Assembly: GCF_010500815.1 (NCBI RefSeq)
Contig: NZ_JAAAMG010000019.1
Coordinates: 1 to 64,000 of the forward strand
DNA from: Jiella pacifica
GTDB taxonomy: Bacteria; Pseudomonadota; Alphaproteobacteria; Rhizobiales; Rhizobiaceae
Reading direction: 5' to 3'
DNA length: 64,000 nt
Shown here: positions 8,206 through 20,501 of the stretch, piece by piece
How the letters are laid out: each line of letters begins with the position of its first letter
Position numbering within the stretch: position 1 is the first letter of the stretch
The notes under the pieces: generated by a model
Told to the model about the DNA's origin: nothing
Database searches by the model: none
What the model saw: only the letters and a program-made list of their open reading frames with translations
Program-made: the position numbers and the translations under genes

Positions 8206-9290
8206 GCGGCGGTGGCTTCGCCGCCCCCGCCGCCGGCCGGGCCCGTCGCTCCGTCAGAGGCCTCGTCGAGCCGGAGGATGATCTTGCCGAAGACCTCGCG
8301 GGCCTCCATGCGCTTCAGCGCGAGGTCGATGCCGTCGAAGCCGATCTCGGTGTCGATCACCGGATGGACGATGCCGCGGGCCATCTTCTCCATGGCGTTC
8401 GCCATGTTCTCCATCCGGCAGCCGAAGGAACCGAGAAGCTTCAGCTGCTGCTGGAAGAGCTGCATCAGGTTCATCTGGGTCGAGACGCCGGAGGTCGAGC
8501 CACAGGTGACCAGCCGCCCGCCGCGCTTCAGGCACAGCATCGAGCCGGCCCAGGTGTCGGCGCCGACATGTTCGAAGACGACGTCGACGCCCTTCTTCTT
8601 CGTCAGCTTGCGGGTGACGCCCTCGAAGCGGTCCGCCCGGTAGTTGATCACGTGGTCGGCGCCGAGCGCCTTGGCCTTTTCCGCCTTGTCGTCCGAGCCG
8701 ACCGTGGTGATCACCGTGCAGCCCATGCGCTTGGCGAGCTGGATCGCGGCCGAGCCTATGCCCGAGCCGCCCGCATGGATCAGGATCGTTTCGCCGGGCT
8801 CGAGCTTCGCATTGTCGAACAGCATGTGCTCGACGGTGCCGAAGGTGACCGGGGCGAGCGCCGCGCCGACCGCGTCGCAGCCAGGAGGAGCCGGGACGAG
8901 CAGCCGGGCCGGGACGTTGATCTTTTCCTGGGCGAAGCCGTCGAGGTGAAAGCCGTACACCCCGCCGACGTTTTCGCAGAGATTGTCGCGGCCGGCCCGG
9001 CAGTGCCGGCAGAGGCCGCAGGTCCTGGCGCCATAGACCGACACCAGCTGGCCCGGCAGGACGTTGGCGACGCCCGGGCCGATCGCCTCGACGACGCCCG
9101 AGGCCTCCGCGCCGATGGTGAGCGGCAGCTTGCGCTTGGCAAACGCCATGCCGCGCCAGCCCCATACGTCGATGTGGTTGAGCGCGACGGCGGCGATCCG
9201 AAGCGTCACCTCTCCGGCGGCAGGCGGCGGAGGCGGCGGAACGTCGACGGCTCGAAGGTCGCGGTCGGCGACGAGCTGGAGTGCGCGCAT
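8202..9290 (-). CDS. adh2XL: Zinc-type alcohol dehydrogenase of the very-long-chain fatty acid cluster
   Basis: A 362-residue medium-chain dehydrogenase/quinone-reductase-type protein. The N-terminal GroES-like domain has a structural-zinc Cys cluster (GARTCGLCRHCRAGRDNLC, about residues 90-108). The nucleotide fold has HAGGSGIGSAAIQLAK (about 165). The conserved position in the acpXL operon identifies it with rhizobial adh2XL, thought to act in oxidation or reduction steps of the C28 chain, although its reaction is not settled. The C-terminus is a Gly/Ala-rich tail (GPAGGGGGEATAA) not typical of the family. It overlaps lpxXL by 4 bp. Confidence 0.87.
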   Translation of the reverse strand: MRALQLVADRDLRAVDVPPPPPPAAGEVTLRIAAVALNHIDVWGWRGMAFAKRKLPLTIGAEASGVVEAIGPGVANVLPGQLVSVYGARTCGLCRHCRAGRDNLCENVGGVYGFHLDGFAQEKINVPARLLVPAPPGCDAVGAALAPVTFGTVEHMLFDNAKLEPGETILIHAGGSGIGSAAIQLAKRMGCTVITTVGSDDKAEKAKALGADHVINYRADRFEGVTRKLTKKKGVDVVFEHVGADTWAGSMLCLKRGGRLVTCGSTSGVSTQMNLMQLFQQQLKLLGSFGCRMENMANAMEKMARGIVHPVIDTEIGFDGIDLALKRMEAREVFGKIILRLDEASDGATGPAGGGGGEATAA

Positions 9291-9323
9291 GGTCGTTTGG
9301 CCCTGAAAATGCTTCGGCCGTCC

Positions 9324-10616
<1,293 letters not shown>

Positions 10617-10694
10617 TTCCTCCGATCGAACGGACTTGCAAATTTGCGGATGTGACCGGCCGGCGATCTCACGACCATACGGCCACGCCGGCGA

Positions 10695-11906
10695 TCACGA
10701 CACGGCACCTTCGATGGCCTCGAGCAGGCAGACGCCCTCGCCATGGAGATGGCCGATGCTGGTGACGACGACATGGCGCGGCGCGCTGTCTGCCGGCCGC
10801 TCCTCGCCGCTGTCGAAGGGCGGGATCGCGGCTCTGCGGGCGAGTGCACCGGCAGCGAGCGCGACGCCGGCGGGCATCTGCGCCTCGAAGGAATGGCCGA
10901 GCATCGTGCCATAGGCGCGGATCGGCGCCCCCGGCAGGCGTTCGGCGAGGACGCCGCGCTCGATGTCGACGAGATCGCCGAGCCCGGTCGCGCCGGAAAG
11001 GACGAGGACGTCGCCGCTTGCCGCAGACGTGTTCGGCAGGAGATCGGCGAAGCGCTTGGCCGTCCGCTCCCGGTCGCGGCGACCACGATCGCCGGTAGCC
11101 GAAACGAGCCGGGCATAGGCGCGCGCGGCGCGTCTGGCGGCATGTTCCGGCGACTCCAGGACGAGGAAGGCCCCGACGCTGCCGATCGCGATGCCGCTAT
11201 GGGCCCCGGCACGGGCGAAGACCGGCCGCCACTCGTCCTTCAGCATCAGCTCCGCGAGGTCGAAATTGAGGATCAGATCCTTGCGCTCGGCCGAAAACGC
11301 GCCGCCGACGAGGCAGATCTCGCTCTGGCCGGAGGCGATGCGCGCCCTGGCGGAATAGAGCGCCGAAATGCCGGCGGCTTCCTCGCCCATGAAGGTTCGG
11401 GACGAGCCGGTGACCTTGTGGACGATCGAGATGTTGCCGGCGAGAAGGTTGGAGAGCTGGGCCAGGAACAGCGTCGGCCGGAGCTCGGTCGACAGCGTCT
11501 CGTTGATCACCGCCCCGACGTCGTTGGAGCCGCGCGCGCGGTCCATCACCATGGCGTCGACGGCCGCGTCCCGCTCGCCTCCGCCCGCCGCGACGATCAT
11601 GTCGATCTCGCCCCGCACGGCCTCGTCCATCGGGATGCCCGCATCCTCGAGCGCCAGCCCGGCCGAATAAGTGCCGAGCTTCTGCCAGGTCTCCATCTGG
11701 CGCTGGTCGCCCTTCTTCGGGATCTGCCGCGACCAGTCGATCGGCGGCAGCCCGTGGACGAAATAGGGCGCGTATCCCTCGCTCTTGATGTTGGGGTGGA
11801 TACCCGGCCCCATGGCGAAGAGATCGAGATGCGTGCCGATGCCCTCGCCGAGGGAGGAGACCAGACCGATCCCGGTGATCAGAACGTCCCTTGGCGTGTC
11901 AGTCAT
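10695..11906 (-). CDS. fabF2XL: KAS-like partner protein without the active-site Cys, FabF2XL
   Basis: A 403-residue thiolase-fold protein of the ketosynthase family. It begins DVLITGIGLVSSLGEG and keeps GTMLGHSFEAQMPAG in place of the second His motif. The active-site block reads HKVTGSSRTFMGEEAAG, with Ser where KAS II has Cys, and the first catalytic His block is replaced by SGATGLGDLVD. It is therefore probably not a ketosynthase itself but a chain-length-factor-like partner of FabF1XL, the neighbouring gene. This matches the rhizobial acpXL cluster, in which two tandem fabF genes are conserved. Confidence 0.88.
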   Translation of the reverse strand: MTDTPRDVLITGIGLVSSLGEGIGTHLDLFAMGPGIHPNIKSEGYAPYFVHGLPPIDWSRQIPKKGDQRQMETWQKLGTYSAGLALEDAGIPMDEAVRGEIDMIVAAGGGERDAAVDAMVMDRARGSNDVGAVINETLSTELRPTLFLAQLSNLLAGNISIVHKVTGSSRTFMGEEAAGISALYSARARIASGQSEICLVGGAFSAERKDLILNFDLAELMLKDEWRPVFARAGAHSGIAIGSVGAFLVLESPEHAARRAARAYARLVSATGDRGRRDRERTAKRFADLLPNTSAASGDVLVLSGATGLGDLVDIERGVLAERLPGAPIRAYGTMLGHSFEAQMPAGVALAAGALARRAAIPPFDSGEERPADSAPRHVVVTSIGHLHGEGVCLLEAIEGAVS

Positions 11907-12039
11907 GAGAAGGTTCCGTAAGTCTCGACACCCGCGGACGGGCGGGCAACATCATCGACGCCGACCCGCGGCGGGCAAAGTCATTCGAGCGCCGCGCCGG
12001 CATCTTCGCGACGAGGGGAGCGTCGGCGATCGGCCGCGT

Positions 12040-12324
12040 TCAGCCGGCGGCCTTCGCGGCGCGCAGCTCGTCGATCTTGGTGCAGAGGTTCTTCAGGACG
12101 AAGTATTCCTCGGTCGGAACCTGTCCCTCGTTCACTTCCTGCGTCCATTTCTCCAGGGGGATCTTGATCCCGAATTCCTTGTCGATGGCAAAGACGATGT
12201 CGAGGAAATCGAGGGAATCGATGCCGAGATCCTCGATCGTGTGGCTTTCCGGGGTGATCTCAGCGCGGTCGATCTCGCTGGTTTCGGCGATGATGTCGGC
12301 GACCCGGTCGAATGTTGAGGACAA
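12040..12324 (-). CDS. acpXL: Acyl carrier protein AcpXL (very-long-chain fatty acids)
   Basis: 94 residues from a TTG at 12324; the frame is open further upstream but the added residues do not look like the family, and AAGGATG precedes the TTG at about 8 nt. Phosphopantetheine attachment Ser is in [17 protein letters not shown]. The C-terminal half ([20 protein letters not shown]) is the hallmark of AcpXL rather than the housekeeping AcpP. It carries the growing C28 chain for lipid A. It is first in the operon; the 133-bp gap to fabF2XL is too small for the fabZXL dehydratase that normally sits there. Confidence 0.94.
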   Translation of the reverse strand: MSSTFDRVADIIAETSEIDRAEITPESHTIEDLGIDSLDFLDIVFAIDKEFGIKIPLEKWTQEVNEGQVPTEEYFVLKNLCTKIDELRAAKAAG

Positions 12325-12506
12325 GGACCCATCCTTATGCGCTTGGTCTGTGTGGATTGGCGCGATGCTATAGGGAAAAGGCAGCCGAAAAGCAAAGTCT
12401 CTTCGGCGCCACGGGCGGCGAAGCCTCTGCACGCACTTCGGCTGGGGGATTTTGACGGAGCCGTGTGTGCCTGCACGATCGTCGGAATACCCGCTGATTT
12501 CAACAG

Positions 12507-12526
12507 TCTCGACTTGAAAGTCGAGA
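12507..12526. promoter_or_regulatory. Inverted repeat TCTCGAC-N6-GTCGAGA in the acpXL/marR divergent region
   Basis: Perfect 7-bp arms separated by 6 nt, lying in the 389-bp gap between divergent acpXL and the MarR-type gene. The size suits a dimeric winged-helix regulator. It could be an operator for the adjacent MarR protein; binding is inferred from position only. Confidence 0.4.
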
Positions 12527-12600
12527 GGAAACTGCGCAAAGCTGAAGTTGCGCTAGCCGGGGATCAACCCTCCTGGCTTGCACGAAGGTTCGGCAGCAGA

Positions 12601-12626
12601 TTCAGTTCGGGAGGCAATGAACTGAA
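12601..12626. promoter_or_regulatory. Inverted repeat TTCAGTTC-N10-GAACTGAA upstream of the marR gene
   Basis: Perfect 8-bp arms with a 10-nt spacer, 88 bp before the MarR start codon. A possible operator or weak hairpin; only four A follow, so a terminator is unlikely. Confidence 0.35.
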
Positions 12627-12713
12627 AAATCGGCCGAAATCAGGATCAAGCGGGCCGATAGCAGGAAGCATTCGTGGAAGACTAAGAACCAAAACAAGCG
12701 AAAGGAACGGACG

Positions 12714-13160
12714 ATGGGAGGAGTGACGCATCGAAATCAGCCTAGTCTCGTTTCGAATCGATTGATTCGCGCCGCCACAGCGCTCGGCCGCATCACGTCG
12801 CGCGTCCACAAGCGGGAGCAGGGGCTGACCTCGCCGGAATTCGCTGTCCTTCTGGCCCTTGGCGGCGAGAGTGCCAAACTCACCTCGTCCGACATTGTCG
12901 AACTCACGGCCATGGACAAGACGAAGGTAAGCCGGGCCGTCGCAGCGCTCGATCAGCGCGGGTGGGTGATGCGCGAGCGGGCGACCTCGGACAGGCGCTT
13001 CGAGTATCTCACCCTGACCGAGGCGGGCGGAGTGGCGCTCGGCCATCTCATGCCGAAGATCTTCGAGGCAGAAACGGCCGTCCTCAAGGGACTGTCCGAA
13101 GAAGAGCGGAACGGCCTCGAGGCCGGCCTGACGGGCCTCGACCGCGCCATCAGTCACTGA
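12714..13160 (+). CDS. MarR-family transcriptional regulator
   Basis: 148 residues. The winged-helix DNA-binding domain runs about 35-110: LTSPEFAVLLALGG, then KLTSSDIVELTAMDKTKVSR (recognition helix) and the wing RATSDRRFEYLTLTEAG with the conserved D-R pair. It is transcribed away from acpXL across a region with two inverted repeats, so it may control itself or the lipid A operon. AAAGGAACG lies before ATG 12714; the internal GTG at 12723 is an alternative start. The ligand is unknown. Confidence 0.88.
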   Translation: MGGVTHRNQPSLVSNRLIRAATALGRITSRVHKREQGLTSPEFAVLLALGGESAKLTSSDIVELTAMDKTKVSRAVAALDQRGWVMRERATSDRRFEYLTLTEAGGVALGHLMPKIFEAETAVLKGLSEEERNGLEAGLTGLDRAISH

Positions 13161-13395
13161 TCCTGGGGGCGGCGGCAGGGCAGGCCGGCGCGGGCGCGCG
13201 GCGAAGCCTCGTGTAGCCGGCGACGTCGAGCCGCGGCTGCTGCAACGATCGGGCCACCGAGGGGCTTCGTCGTCGCGACGCCGCGAAGCCGATGATCGGC
13301 GGATGCGGCTTGCGCCGGTCGGCGCCTTCAGCTCGAGCGCGACTTGCTGTCGCGACCCATCCATGCCGCCGCTGCGTAGCGGATATCCCAAAGAA

Positions 13396-13435
13396 AAGGC
13401 CTGCCGTCGACCGATCGATGGTCGAGGCAGGCCTT
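13396..13435 (-). terminator. Intrinsic terminator of livJ
   Basis: Read on the minus strand, AAGGCCTGCC...GTCGA... folds into a stem of about 16 bp with one mismatch and an 8-nt loop, followed by TTTTCTTT. It lies 72 bp after the livJ stop. The rest of 13161-13507 shows no gene. Confidence 0.8.
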
Positions 13436-13507
13436 CGTATGTTCCGATCCTTCGGGCCAAACCGCAGCGCCGGGCTCTCCGGCACTGCGAAATCGCGGAT
13501 GGAGCGA

Positions 13508-14665
<1,158 letters not shown>

Positions 14666-14807
14666 ACGAACCTTCCCTGTGTTGATCGTTTCTGCGGCGC
14701 TGAGGCCGCAGCAGGTAGTAAATTCTCCCCCTACCTGACAGGGATTAAAGCCCGGATCTTCCCGCTATGGAAGCAGAAACGGGCCTCATGTCGCAAGCTT
14801 TCCCGCC

Positions 14808-15161
14808 TCAGGCCGATTGCCGGTCGAGAAAGCCGTATTGCCGCGACATCTGCTGACCTCGCACGAAGACACGGCCGCAGGCGGCAATGGCGAACAGCAC
14901 GATATAGTCGACGATGCCGTAGTAGAGGCCGGTTCCGAAGGTCGAGAGCGGCAAGAAGAACGACCCGTTGAACAGCGCGAAATGGATGAACCGGACGGCC
15001 AGCGCCAACAGCACGATGTAGAAGGCGAGGAGCCCCCATCCGCTCCAGGTGAGCGCGGTCGAGCGGCCGACCATCCAGGCGCCGCCGCCGCCGAGAATGA
15101 CGGTGACGAAGAGGAATTCCGAGAATGTGACTTCCCAGATGAGGCTCATTTCCGGCGTCAT
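14808..15161 (-). CDS. DUF6867 family small membrane protein
   Basis: 117 residues from ATG 15161 (GGGGGAG upstream), starting one base after the livF stop. There are about three membrane segments: FLFVTVILGGGGAWMVG, GWGLLAFYIVLLALAVRF, and YYGIVDYIVLFAIAACG. Such proteins are found beside liv ABC genes in rhizobia. The function is unknown; an accessory role in the transporter is inferred from conserved position and tight spacing. The frame is open further upstream but would run into livF. Confidence 0.8.
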   Translation of the reverse strand: MTPEMSLIWEVTFSEFLFVTVILGGGGAWMVGRSTALTWSGWGLLAFYIVLLALAVRFIHFALFNGSFFLPLSTFGTGLYYGIVDYIVLFAIAACGRVFVRGQQMSRQYGFLDRQSA

Positions 15162-15162
15162 G

Positions 15163-15921
15163 TCAGTGTGCTCCCCCTTCGAGATAGGCGCTACGGACCT
15201 CTTCCCTGGCCAGGAGCTCCCGGCCGGTGCCGGACATGGTGATCGAGCCGTTGACCATGACGTAGCCCCGGTGGGCGAGACGCAAGGCATGGAAGGCGTT
15301 CTGCTCGACGAGGAAGACGGTCAGGCCCTCGTTGGTGTTGAGTTCGCGGATCGCCTCGAAGATCTGCTTGACGACGAGCGGCGCCAGGCCGAGCGAGGGC
15401 TCGTCGAGGAGAAGCAGCTTCGGCCGGCTCATCAGGGCGCGGCCGATCGCCAGCATCTGCTGTTCGCCGCCGGAAAGCGTGCCGCCGCGCTGGCCGCGGC
15501 GCTCCTTCAGGCGAGGGAACAGCGTGAAGACCTTGCGCAGGTCGTCCTCGAAATTCGCCTCGTCCTCGAGAATCGCCCCCATCTGGAGATTCTCGATGAC
15601 CGTCATGCGCGGGAAGATGCGGCGGCCTTCCGGCGACTGGGCGATCGACATCGACATGATGTCGTGGGTCGGCAGGTTGGTGATGTCCTGGCCGTTGTAG
15701 ACGATCTGGCCCGACCGCGCCTGCGGATTGCCGCAGATGGTCATCATCAGCGTCGATTTTCCGGCGCCGTTCGCCCCGATGAGGGTGACGATCTCGCCGC
15801 GATGGACCTCGATGTCGACGCCGCGCAGGGCCTGGATCTTGCCGTAGAAGGTCTCGACGCCGCGCACCGAAAGCAGCGTTTCGGCGGCCTGCCGGTTGTC
15901 TGTCTGCTGTGCCACGCTCAC
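15163..15921 (-). CDS. livF: Branched-chain amino acid ABC transporter ATP-binding protein LivF
   Basis: 252 residues. Walker A is GANGAGKST (about 48-56), Q-loop at QSPEGRRIFP, signature LSGGEQQML (about 149), Walker B LLLLDEPSLGL and the switch His region after VFLVEQ. It couples ATP hydrolysis to amino acid import with LivG. Its start overlaps the livG stop by 4 bp (ATGA), a translational coupling arrangement. The C-terminal end SAYLEGGAH is typical of LivF. Confidence 0.96.
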   Translation of the reverse strand: MSVAQQTDNRQAAETLLSVRGVETFYGKIQALRGVDIEVHRGEIVTLIGANGAGKSTLMMTICGNPQARSGQIVYNGQDITNLPTHDIMSMSIAQSPEGRRIFPRMTVIENLQMGAILEDEANFEDDLRKVFTLFPRLKERRGQRGGTLSGGEQQMLAIGRALMSRPKLLLLDEPSLGLAPLVVKQIFEAIRELNTNEGLTVFLVEQNAFHALRLAHRGYVMVNGSITMSGTGRELLAREEVRSAYLEGGAH

Positions 15922-16877
15922 AAGGCACCTCCCTGGACGGGGGTGTGAGCGGTCGCCACGTCGAGATCGCGCTCCACTTCCTCGACCTCTTCATCGTCGA
16001 CGCCGAGATAGGCGGCGATGACCTTCGGATCGTTGCGCACCTCGCTCGCCGTGCCGTCGGAGATCTTCTTGCCGTAGTCGAGCACGACGATGTGGTCGGA
16101 GATCTCCATGACGACGCCCATGTCGTGCTCGATCAGGAGCACGGAGACGCCATGCTCGTCGCGGATGTATTTGAGCAGCGTGTTGAGTTCGGCTGACTCG
16201 CGCGGATTCAGACCGGCGGCCGGCTCGTCGAGGCACAGGAGCACCGGATTGGTGCAGAGGGCCCGGGCGATTTCCAGCCGGCGCTGGGCGCCATAGGGCA
16301 GATCGGCGGCCGGATCGTCGGCACGGTCGAGGAGATCGACCCGGCGCAGCCACTCGATGGCCTTTTCCTTGGCGGCTTCGGCGGCGCGGCGATAGCCGGG
16401 AAGGCCGAGCAGCCCGCCGATCGTGTAGCCGGAAGCGCGCATCAACTCGTTGTGCTGGGCGACGAGCAGGTTCTCCAGCGCCGTCATGCCGCCGAACAGG
16501 CGGATGTTCTGGAACGTGCGGGCGACGCCGGCGATTTCGGTGATCTTGAAGTCGGCCATCCGCTCCAGAAGGAAGATCGAGCCGTCGTCGGCGCGGCGGT
16601 ACTGCTGCCCGCCCCGCGTCAGTTCGGCCAGCGCCGCGTCGGAAACGGTGCCCTCCCGGCGCAGGGCGATCCGCCCCTCGGTCGGCTTGTAGAAGCCGGT
16701 GACGCAGTTGAAGACGGTGGTCTTGCCGGCGCCGTTCGGGCCGATCAGGGCGGTGATGTCGCCGCGGCCGACGTCGAAGGACAGGTCGTCGACGGCGACG
16801 AGGCCGCCGAAGCGCATCGTCAGATGCTCGACCGAAAGGACCGGATCGACAGCCCAGTTGCGATTGTTCTCGTTCAT
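15918..16877 (-). CDS. livG: Branched-chain amino acid ABC transporter ATP-binding protein LivG
   Basis: 319 residues, longer than the usual 255. An insertion of roughly 40 residues between Walker A (GPNGAGKTT) and the Q-loop (ARTFQNIRLFGGM) contains a predicted substrate- or regulator-facing segment (RRADDGSIFLLERM). I believe such an insertion is common in rhizobial LivG. The signature block, PYGAQRRLEIARAL, lacks the LSGG consensus, as is normal for LivG; Walker B is LLCLDEPAAGLNP. It overlaps livM by 1 bp and livF by 4 bp. Confidence 0.95.
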   Translation of the reverse strand: MNENNRNWAVDPVLSVEHLTMRFGGLVAVDDLSFDVGRGDITALIGPNGAGKTTVFNCVTGFYKPTEGRIALRREGTVSDAALAELTRGGQQYRRADDGSIFLLERMADFKITEIAGVARTFQNIRLFGGMTALENLLVAQHNELMRASGYTIGGLLGLPGYRRAAEAAKEKAIEWLRRVDLLDRADDPAADLPYGAQRRLEIARALCTNPVLLCLDEPAAGLNPRESAELNTLLKYIRDEHGVSVLLIEHDMGVVMEISDHIVVLDYGKKISDGTASEVRNDPKVIAAYLGVDDEEVEEVERDLDVATAHTPVQGGAL

Positions 16878-18334
16878 CAGTGACCCTCGCCCTGTGCGAC
16901 GAGATCGGCGCCGATCGTCTTCTTTTCCTTGTAGATGGCCGAGGGCGTTCGGGTGGAGACGAGGCCGCGCGGCTTCCAGACCATGATCAGCACCATGGCG
17001 AGGCCGAAGATCAGCATGCGGTACTGGGTGGGATCGAAGCCGGCACCGAAGATCGCCTGGAGCCCGGTGAGATTTCGCAGGAGCTCGATGCCGCCGATCA
17101 TCACCACCGAGGCGATGACGACGCCGAGCTGCGAGCCGAGACCACCGAGAACGACGATGGCGAGGATGATCGCCGATTCGATGAAGGTGAAGCTCTCCGG
17201 CGAGATGAAGCCCTGGCGGGTGGCGAAGAACGAGCCGGCGAAGCCGCCGAACATCGCACCGGTGGCAAAGGCCGTCAGCTTGACGTTGACGGTGTTGATG
17301 CCGAGCGAGCGGCAGGCGATCTCGTCCTCGCGCAGCGCTTCCCAGGCGCGGCCGACGGGCAGCTTGCGCATGCGCATCGTCACGAAGTTGGTGAGGAGCG
17401 CCAGCGCCAGGATGATGTAGTAGAGGAAGACGAAGCGCTGGATCGAGGAATATTCCAGCCCGAAGAAGTCCGAGAAGGAGCCCTCGCCGCGGGAGAATTC
17501 GAGGCCGAAGAGCGTCGGCTTCGGAATGCCGAGAATGCCGTTCGGCCCGCCGGTGAAGTCGTACCAGTTGAGCAGGACGACGCGGATGATCTCGCCGAAG
17601 GCGAGCGTCACGATGGCGAGATAGTCACCGCGCAGGCGCAGCACCGGGAAGCCCAGCATGACGCCCCACAGCGCCGCAAAGAGCCCTGCCATCGGCAGGC
17701 AGATCCAGAAGCCGAGATCGAAGTTCGTCGCGAGAAGCGCGAAGGAATAGGCGCCGACCGCATAGAACGCGACGTAGCCGAGATCGAGGAGGCCCGCGAG
17801 ACCGACGACGATGTTGAGGCCCCAGCCGAGCATGACGTAGGTGAGGATCAGGATCGACAGGTCAAGGAGATAGCGGTCCTGGCCCGGCAGCAGCGTCATC
17901 AGAAGGAAGGGCAGCGTCAGCGCGATCAGGAGAAGGGTGATGCCGAGCACCTTGCCGATCGGCCAGCGGGCGGACGCGGCCGCCACCTTCTTCCAGCCGC
18001 CGATCGTCGGGCGCTCGCCGGCGAAGACGAAATAGGTCAGCAGGAACCGGCCGGCGAAAGCAATTCCGACGGCGATGATCCAGGATTTCGGATCGACCGT
18101 CAGATTGAGGCCGCCGACGGCGATGTCGGTCCGGAAGAAAAAGAAGAATAGCGTCAGGACGGCGACGAGCCCGGCGGTGACGCCGGCTTCCTTGAGGGCC
18201 CGGACGAGGCGGGTGTCGTCGGTCGGCGCCTCGACGAAGGGCGGTTCGCCCCGCATCGCCTCGCGACGCTCCTCGGACAGCCGCTCGGCGCCTTCCGGTC
18301 GGTTGGCGCTGGCGGAAGTGGTGCTATTTGCCAT
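16877..18334 (-). CDS. livM: Branched-chain amino acid ABC transporter permease LivM
   Basis: 485 residues: a hydrophilic N-terminal extension of about 55 residues, then about ten membrane segments of the BPD_transp_2 fold with the EAA-like loop [20 protein letters not shown]. It forms the membrane channel with LivH. The DUF3382-like N-terminal membrane region, present here, is typical of LivM. It starts 5 bp after livH and overlaps livG, so livHMGF reads as one transcript. Confidence 0.95.
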   Translation of the reverse strand: MANSTTSASANRPEGAERLSEERREAMRGEPPFVEAPTDDTRLVRALKEAGVTAGLVAVLTLFFFFFRTDIAVGGLNLTVDPKSWIIAVGIAFAGRFLLTYFVFAGERPTIGGWKKVAAASARWPIGKVLGITLLLIALTLPFLLMTLLPGQDRYLLDLSILILTYVMLGWGLNIVVGLAGLLDLGYVAFYAVGAYSFALLATNFDLGFWICLPMAGLFAALWGVMLGFPVLRLRGDYLAIVTLAFGEIIRVVLLNWYDFTGGPNGILGIPKPTLFGLEFSRGEGSFSDFFGLEYSSIQRFVFLYYIILALALLTNFVTMRMRKLPVGRAWEALREDEIACRSLGINTVNVKLTAFATGAMFGGFAGSFFATRQGFISPESFTFIESAIILAIVVLGGLGSQLGVVIASVVMIGGIELLRNLTGLQAIFGAGFDPTQYRMLIFGLAMVLIMVWKPRGLVSTRTPSAIYKEKKTIGADLVAQGEGH

Positions 18335-18339
18335 CTCGA

Positions 18340-19257
18340 TCAGACCTTCTCGACCTCGGGCCGGCCGAGCAGGCCGGAGGGCATGAAGATCAGGACGATG
18401 GCGAGGATCGAAAACGCCGCGACGTCCTTGTACTCGACCGAGAAATAGCCCGACCAGAAGGTCTCGATGAGACCGATGGCAAGACCGCCGAGCATCGCGC
18501 CGGGCAGCGACCCGATGCCGCCGAGAACGGCCGCGGTGAAGGCTTTCACCCCGGCGATGAAGCCGATGTAGAAGTCGATGACGCCGTAATAGAGCAGGAA
18601 CATCATGCCCGCGACGGCGGCAAGGCCAGCGCCCATCACGAAGGTCAGAGAGATCGTCCGGTCGACGTTGACGCCGAGGAGCGAGGCCATCTTGCGGTCC
18701 TGTTCGCAGGCGCGCTGCTGGCGGCCGAGCGAGGTCTTCGAGATCAAGAGCGAGAAGCCCGCCATCAGGACGACGGTCATCAGGATGATGATGATCTGGA
18801 TCCAGGAAATCTGCACGACGATGCCGCTCGGCGAGTCCATCAGGGTGATGCCACCCTGGATCTGCGGCGGCAGCGGTTTGACTCGCGCGCCCTGCGTCAC
18901 CTGGACGAAGTTCTGCAGGAAGATCGACATGCCGATCGCGGTGATCAGCGGGGCGAGGCGGAAGGAACCGCGCAGCGGCCGGTAGGCGACCCGCTCGATC
19001 GTCCAGCCCCAGGCGGCCGTGCAGATCATCGCGACGACGACCATCAGCAACAGGACGAGGGGCAGGAACGTGATTCCGATCGCCGCCAGGGCGAGAAACA
19101 CCGCCAGGGCGATGAAGGAGCCGATCATGAAGATCTCGCCATGGGCGAAATTGATCATGCCGATGATGCCGTAGACCATCGTATAACCGATGGCGATCAA
19201 TCCATAGATCGAACCGAGCGTTACCCCGTTGATCAACTGCTGCAGAAAATATTCCAT
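18340..19257 (-). CDS. livH: Branched-chain amino acid ABC transporter permease LivH
   Basis: 305 residues, highly hydrophobic, beginning [20 protein letters not shown], the standard LivH opening, with [20 protein letters not shown] as the ATPase-contacting loop. It forms the inner-membrane pore with LivM. AAAGGCGG lies just before ATG 19257. It is first in the liv operon, so the operon promoter should be in 19258-19602. Confidence 0.95.
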   Translation of the reverse strand: MEYFLQQLINGVTLGSIYGLIAIGYTMVYGIIGMINFAHGEIFMIGSFIALAVFLALAAIGITFLPLVLLLMVVVAMICTAAWGWTIERVAYRPLRGSFRLAPLITAIGMSIFLQNFVQVTQGARVKPLPPQIQGGITLMDSPSGIVVQISWIQIIIILMTVVLMAGFSLLISKTSLGRQQRACEQDRKMASLLGVNVDRTISLTFVMGAGLAAVAGMMFLLYYGVIDFYIGFIAGVKAFTAAVLGGIGSLPGAMLGGLAIGLIETFWSGYFSVEYKDVAAFSILAIVLIFMPSGLLGRPEVEKV

Positions 19258-19602
19258 CGACCGCCTTTGTGCCGGTTCTTATTGGTCAGGATGATCGGCG
19301 CGGCATCTTTTCGAGGTGCGCCGCGTCCGTGTGCATGATGAATTCCATAGCAGGGACGGCCGTGGCAAGCCACGTCGGCGAAAAAAGTCTCGCGCGCCGC
19401 AAAGGCGGTGAACGCTGGGGAAAACTCAAAGAGCGGCTCACCGCGACCGGAACGGCAGGTTGCGCTGTCCGATCGCGGCAATTCGAACCGCTTGGGCCGT
19501 GCCGAACGGATTGAAAGCGCCGCCCGCCTGCGACGAAAGTCTGAGGGCGGCGAGCGACGAATTGCCGCCTCCGACGCTGCAGGCGGCCTGCGACTCGGCG
19601 CG
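19258..19602. other. Intergenic region upstream of livH
   Basis: 345 bp between livH and the 3' end of the PAP2 gene. It must contain the liv promoter, but I could not pick a convincing -35/-10 pair, and I see no gene, repeat or riboswitch-like fold. Confidence 0.4.
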
Positions 19603-20451
19603 TCAGTCGCGCGCGGAGGCGCGCTCCTCGGTCGCTGATCGGTGCGCGGCGTGGTCGTGGGGGGGCGTTGTCCTCTCGTTCACTTGGGCAAGGCGGGCGG
19701 CGTCCTGGCCGCCGGCATCCGGGGGGCTGGCTTCCACCGCGCCGCGGCTTTCCAGCCACGTGGCGAGCAGCCACCACATCAGCGCCCAGGCGGCGCCCGC
19801 CGTCCAGCCCGCCAGCACGTCCGACGGCCAGTGGACGCCGAGATAGACCCGACTGATGCCGATGATCACCGTCAGGAAGACCGCGAGCCCGATCAGGAAG
19901 GCCCGAACCCGCCGGCGCGGCTCGACGCGGGAGAGCAGGATGCCGAGCGTCAGATAGGTGACCGCCGACATCATCGCATGGCCGCTCGGAAAGCTCGCGG
20001 TGTAGACGTAATCGCCATGGGGCACGAGGTCGGGCCGCGCCCGGTCGAATGTGCGCTTGAGGATCTGGCTCATCAGGAAGCCACTGGCGATCGCCGCGAC
20101 GACCATCACCATCGAACGGCGCCTGCCGGAGATCCACAGATAGATCGCCACGAAGGCGGTGAGCATGATCAGGATGCCGGTGCCGCCGAGGGCGGTGACG
20201 TCGCGGCCGAACTCCTCCACCCAGCGAGGCCCGATCGGATCGGAAACGTCAGTGCTGGAGCGCAGGGAGAGCAGGATGTCGCGATCGAACCCCTTGGTGT
20301 CGCCCTCGACGACCTCGCCGGCGATGGACACGAAGGTCCAGATCGCCGCCGCCGTGAGGAGCGCGCCAACGAGAGTCCAGATCTCGACCTTCTGCCAGAG
20401 CCACAGGGAGAGCCGCTGGAGCCGCCGGGATGCGTCGCGAGTGTCGATCAT
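19603..20451 (-). CDS. PAP2-family membrane phosphatase
   Basis: 282 residues from ATG 20451 (the frame is open further upstream but enters the intergenic gap). Six membrane segments and the complete PAP2 motifs: KRTFDRARP, SFPSGHAM and SRVYLGVHWPSDV (catalytic His residues in the last two). Such enzymes dephosphorylate phosphatidate or undecaprenyl diphosphate at the membrane. The C-terminal 35 residues are hydrophilic. It lies 50 bp after the BKACE gene on the same strand and may be co-transcribed with it. Confidence 0.9.
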   Translation of the reverse strand: MIDTRDASRRLQRLSLWLWQKVEIWTLVGALLTAAAIWTFVSIAGEVVEGDTKGFDRDILLSLRSSTDVSDPIGPRWVEEFGRDVTALGGTGILIMLTAFVAIYLWISGRRRSMVMVVAAIASGFLMSQILKRTFDRARPDLVPHGDYVYTASFPSGHAMMSAVTYLTLGILLSRVEPRRRVRAFLIGLAVFLTVIIGISRVYLGVHWPSDVLAGWTAGAAWALMWWLLATWLESRGAVEASPPDAGGQDAARLAQVNERTTPPHDHAAHRSATEERASARD

Positions 20452-20501
20452 GAAGAATGTGCCATTGGATGAAGTGTCGGAGAGTGCAACGCGCCGGCCG
20501 T

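Noticed and set aside
12325-12432. Upstream extension of AcpXL by 36 residues
   Set aside because: The extra residues are unlike the family and TTG 12324 has a ribosome site at proper distance.
15162-15290. N-terminal extension of the DUF6867 protein
   Set aside because: It would lie inside livF; ATG 15161 has a good ribosome site.
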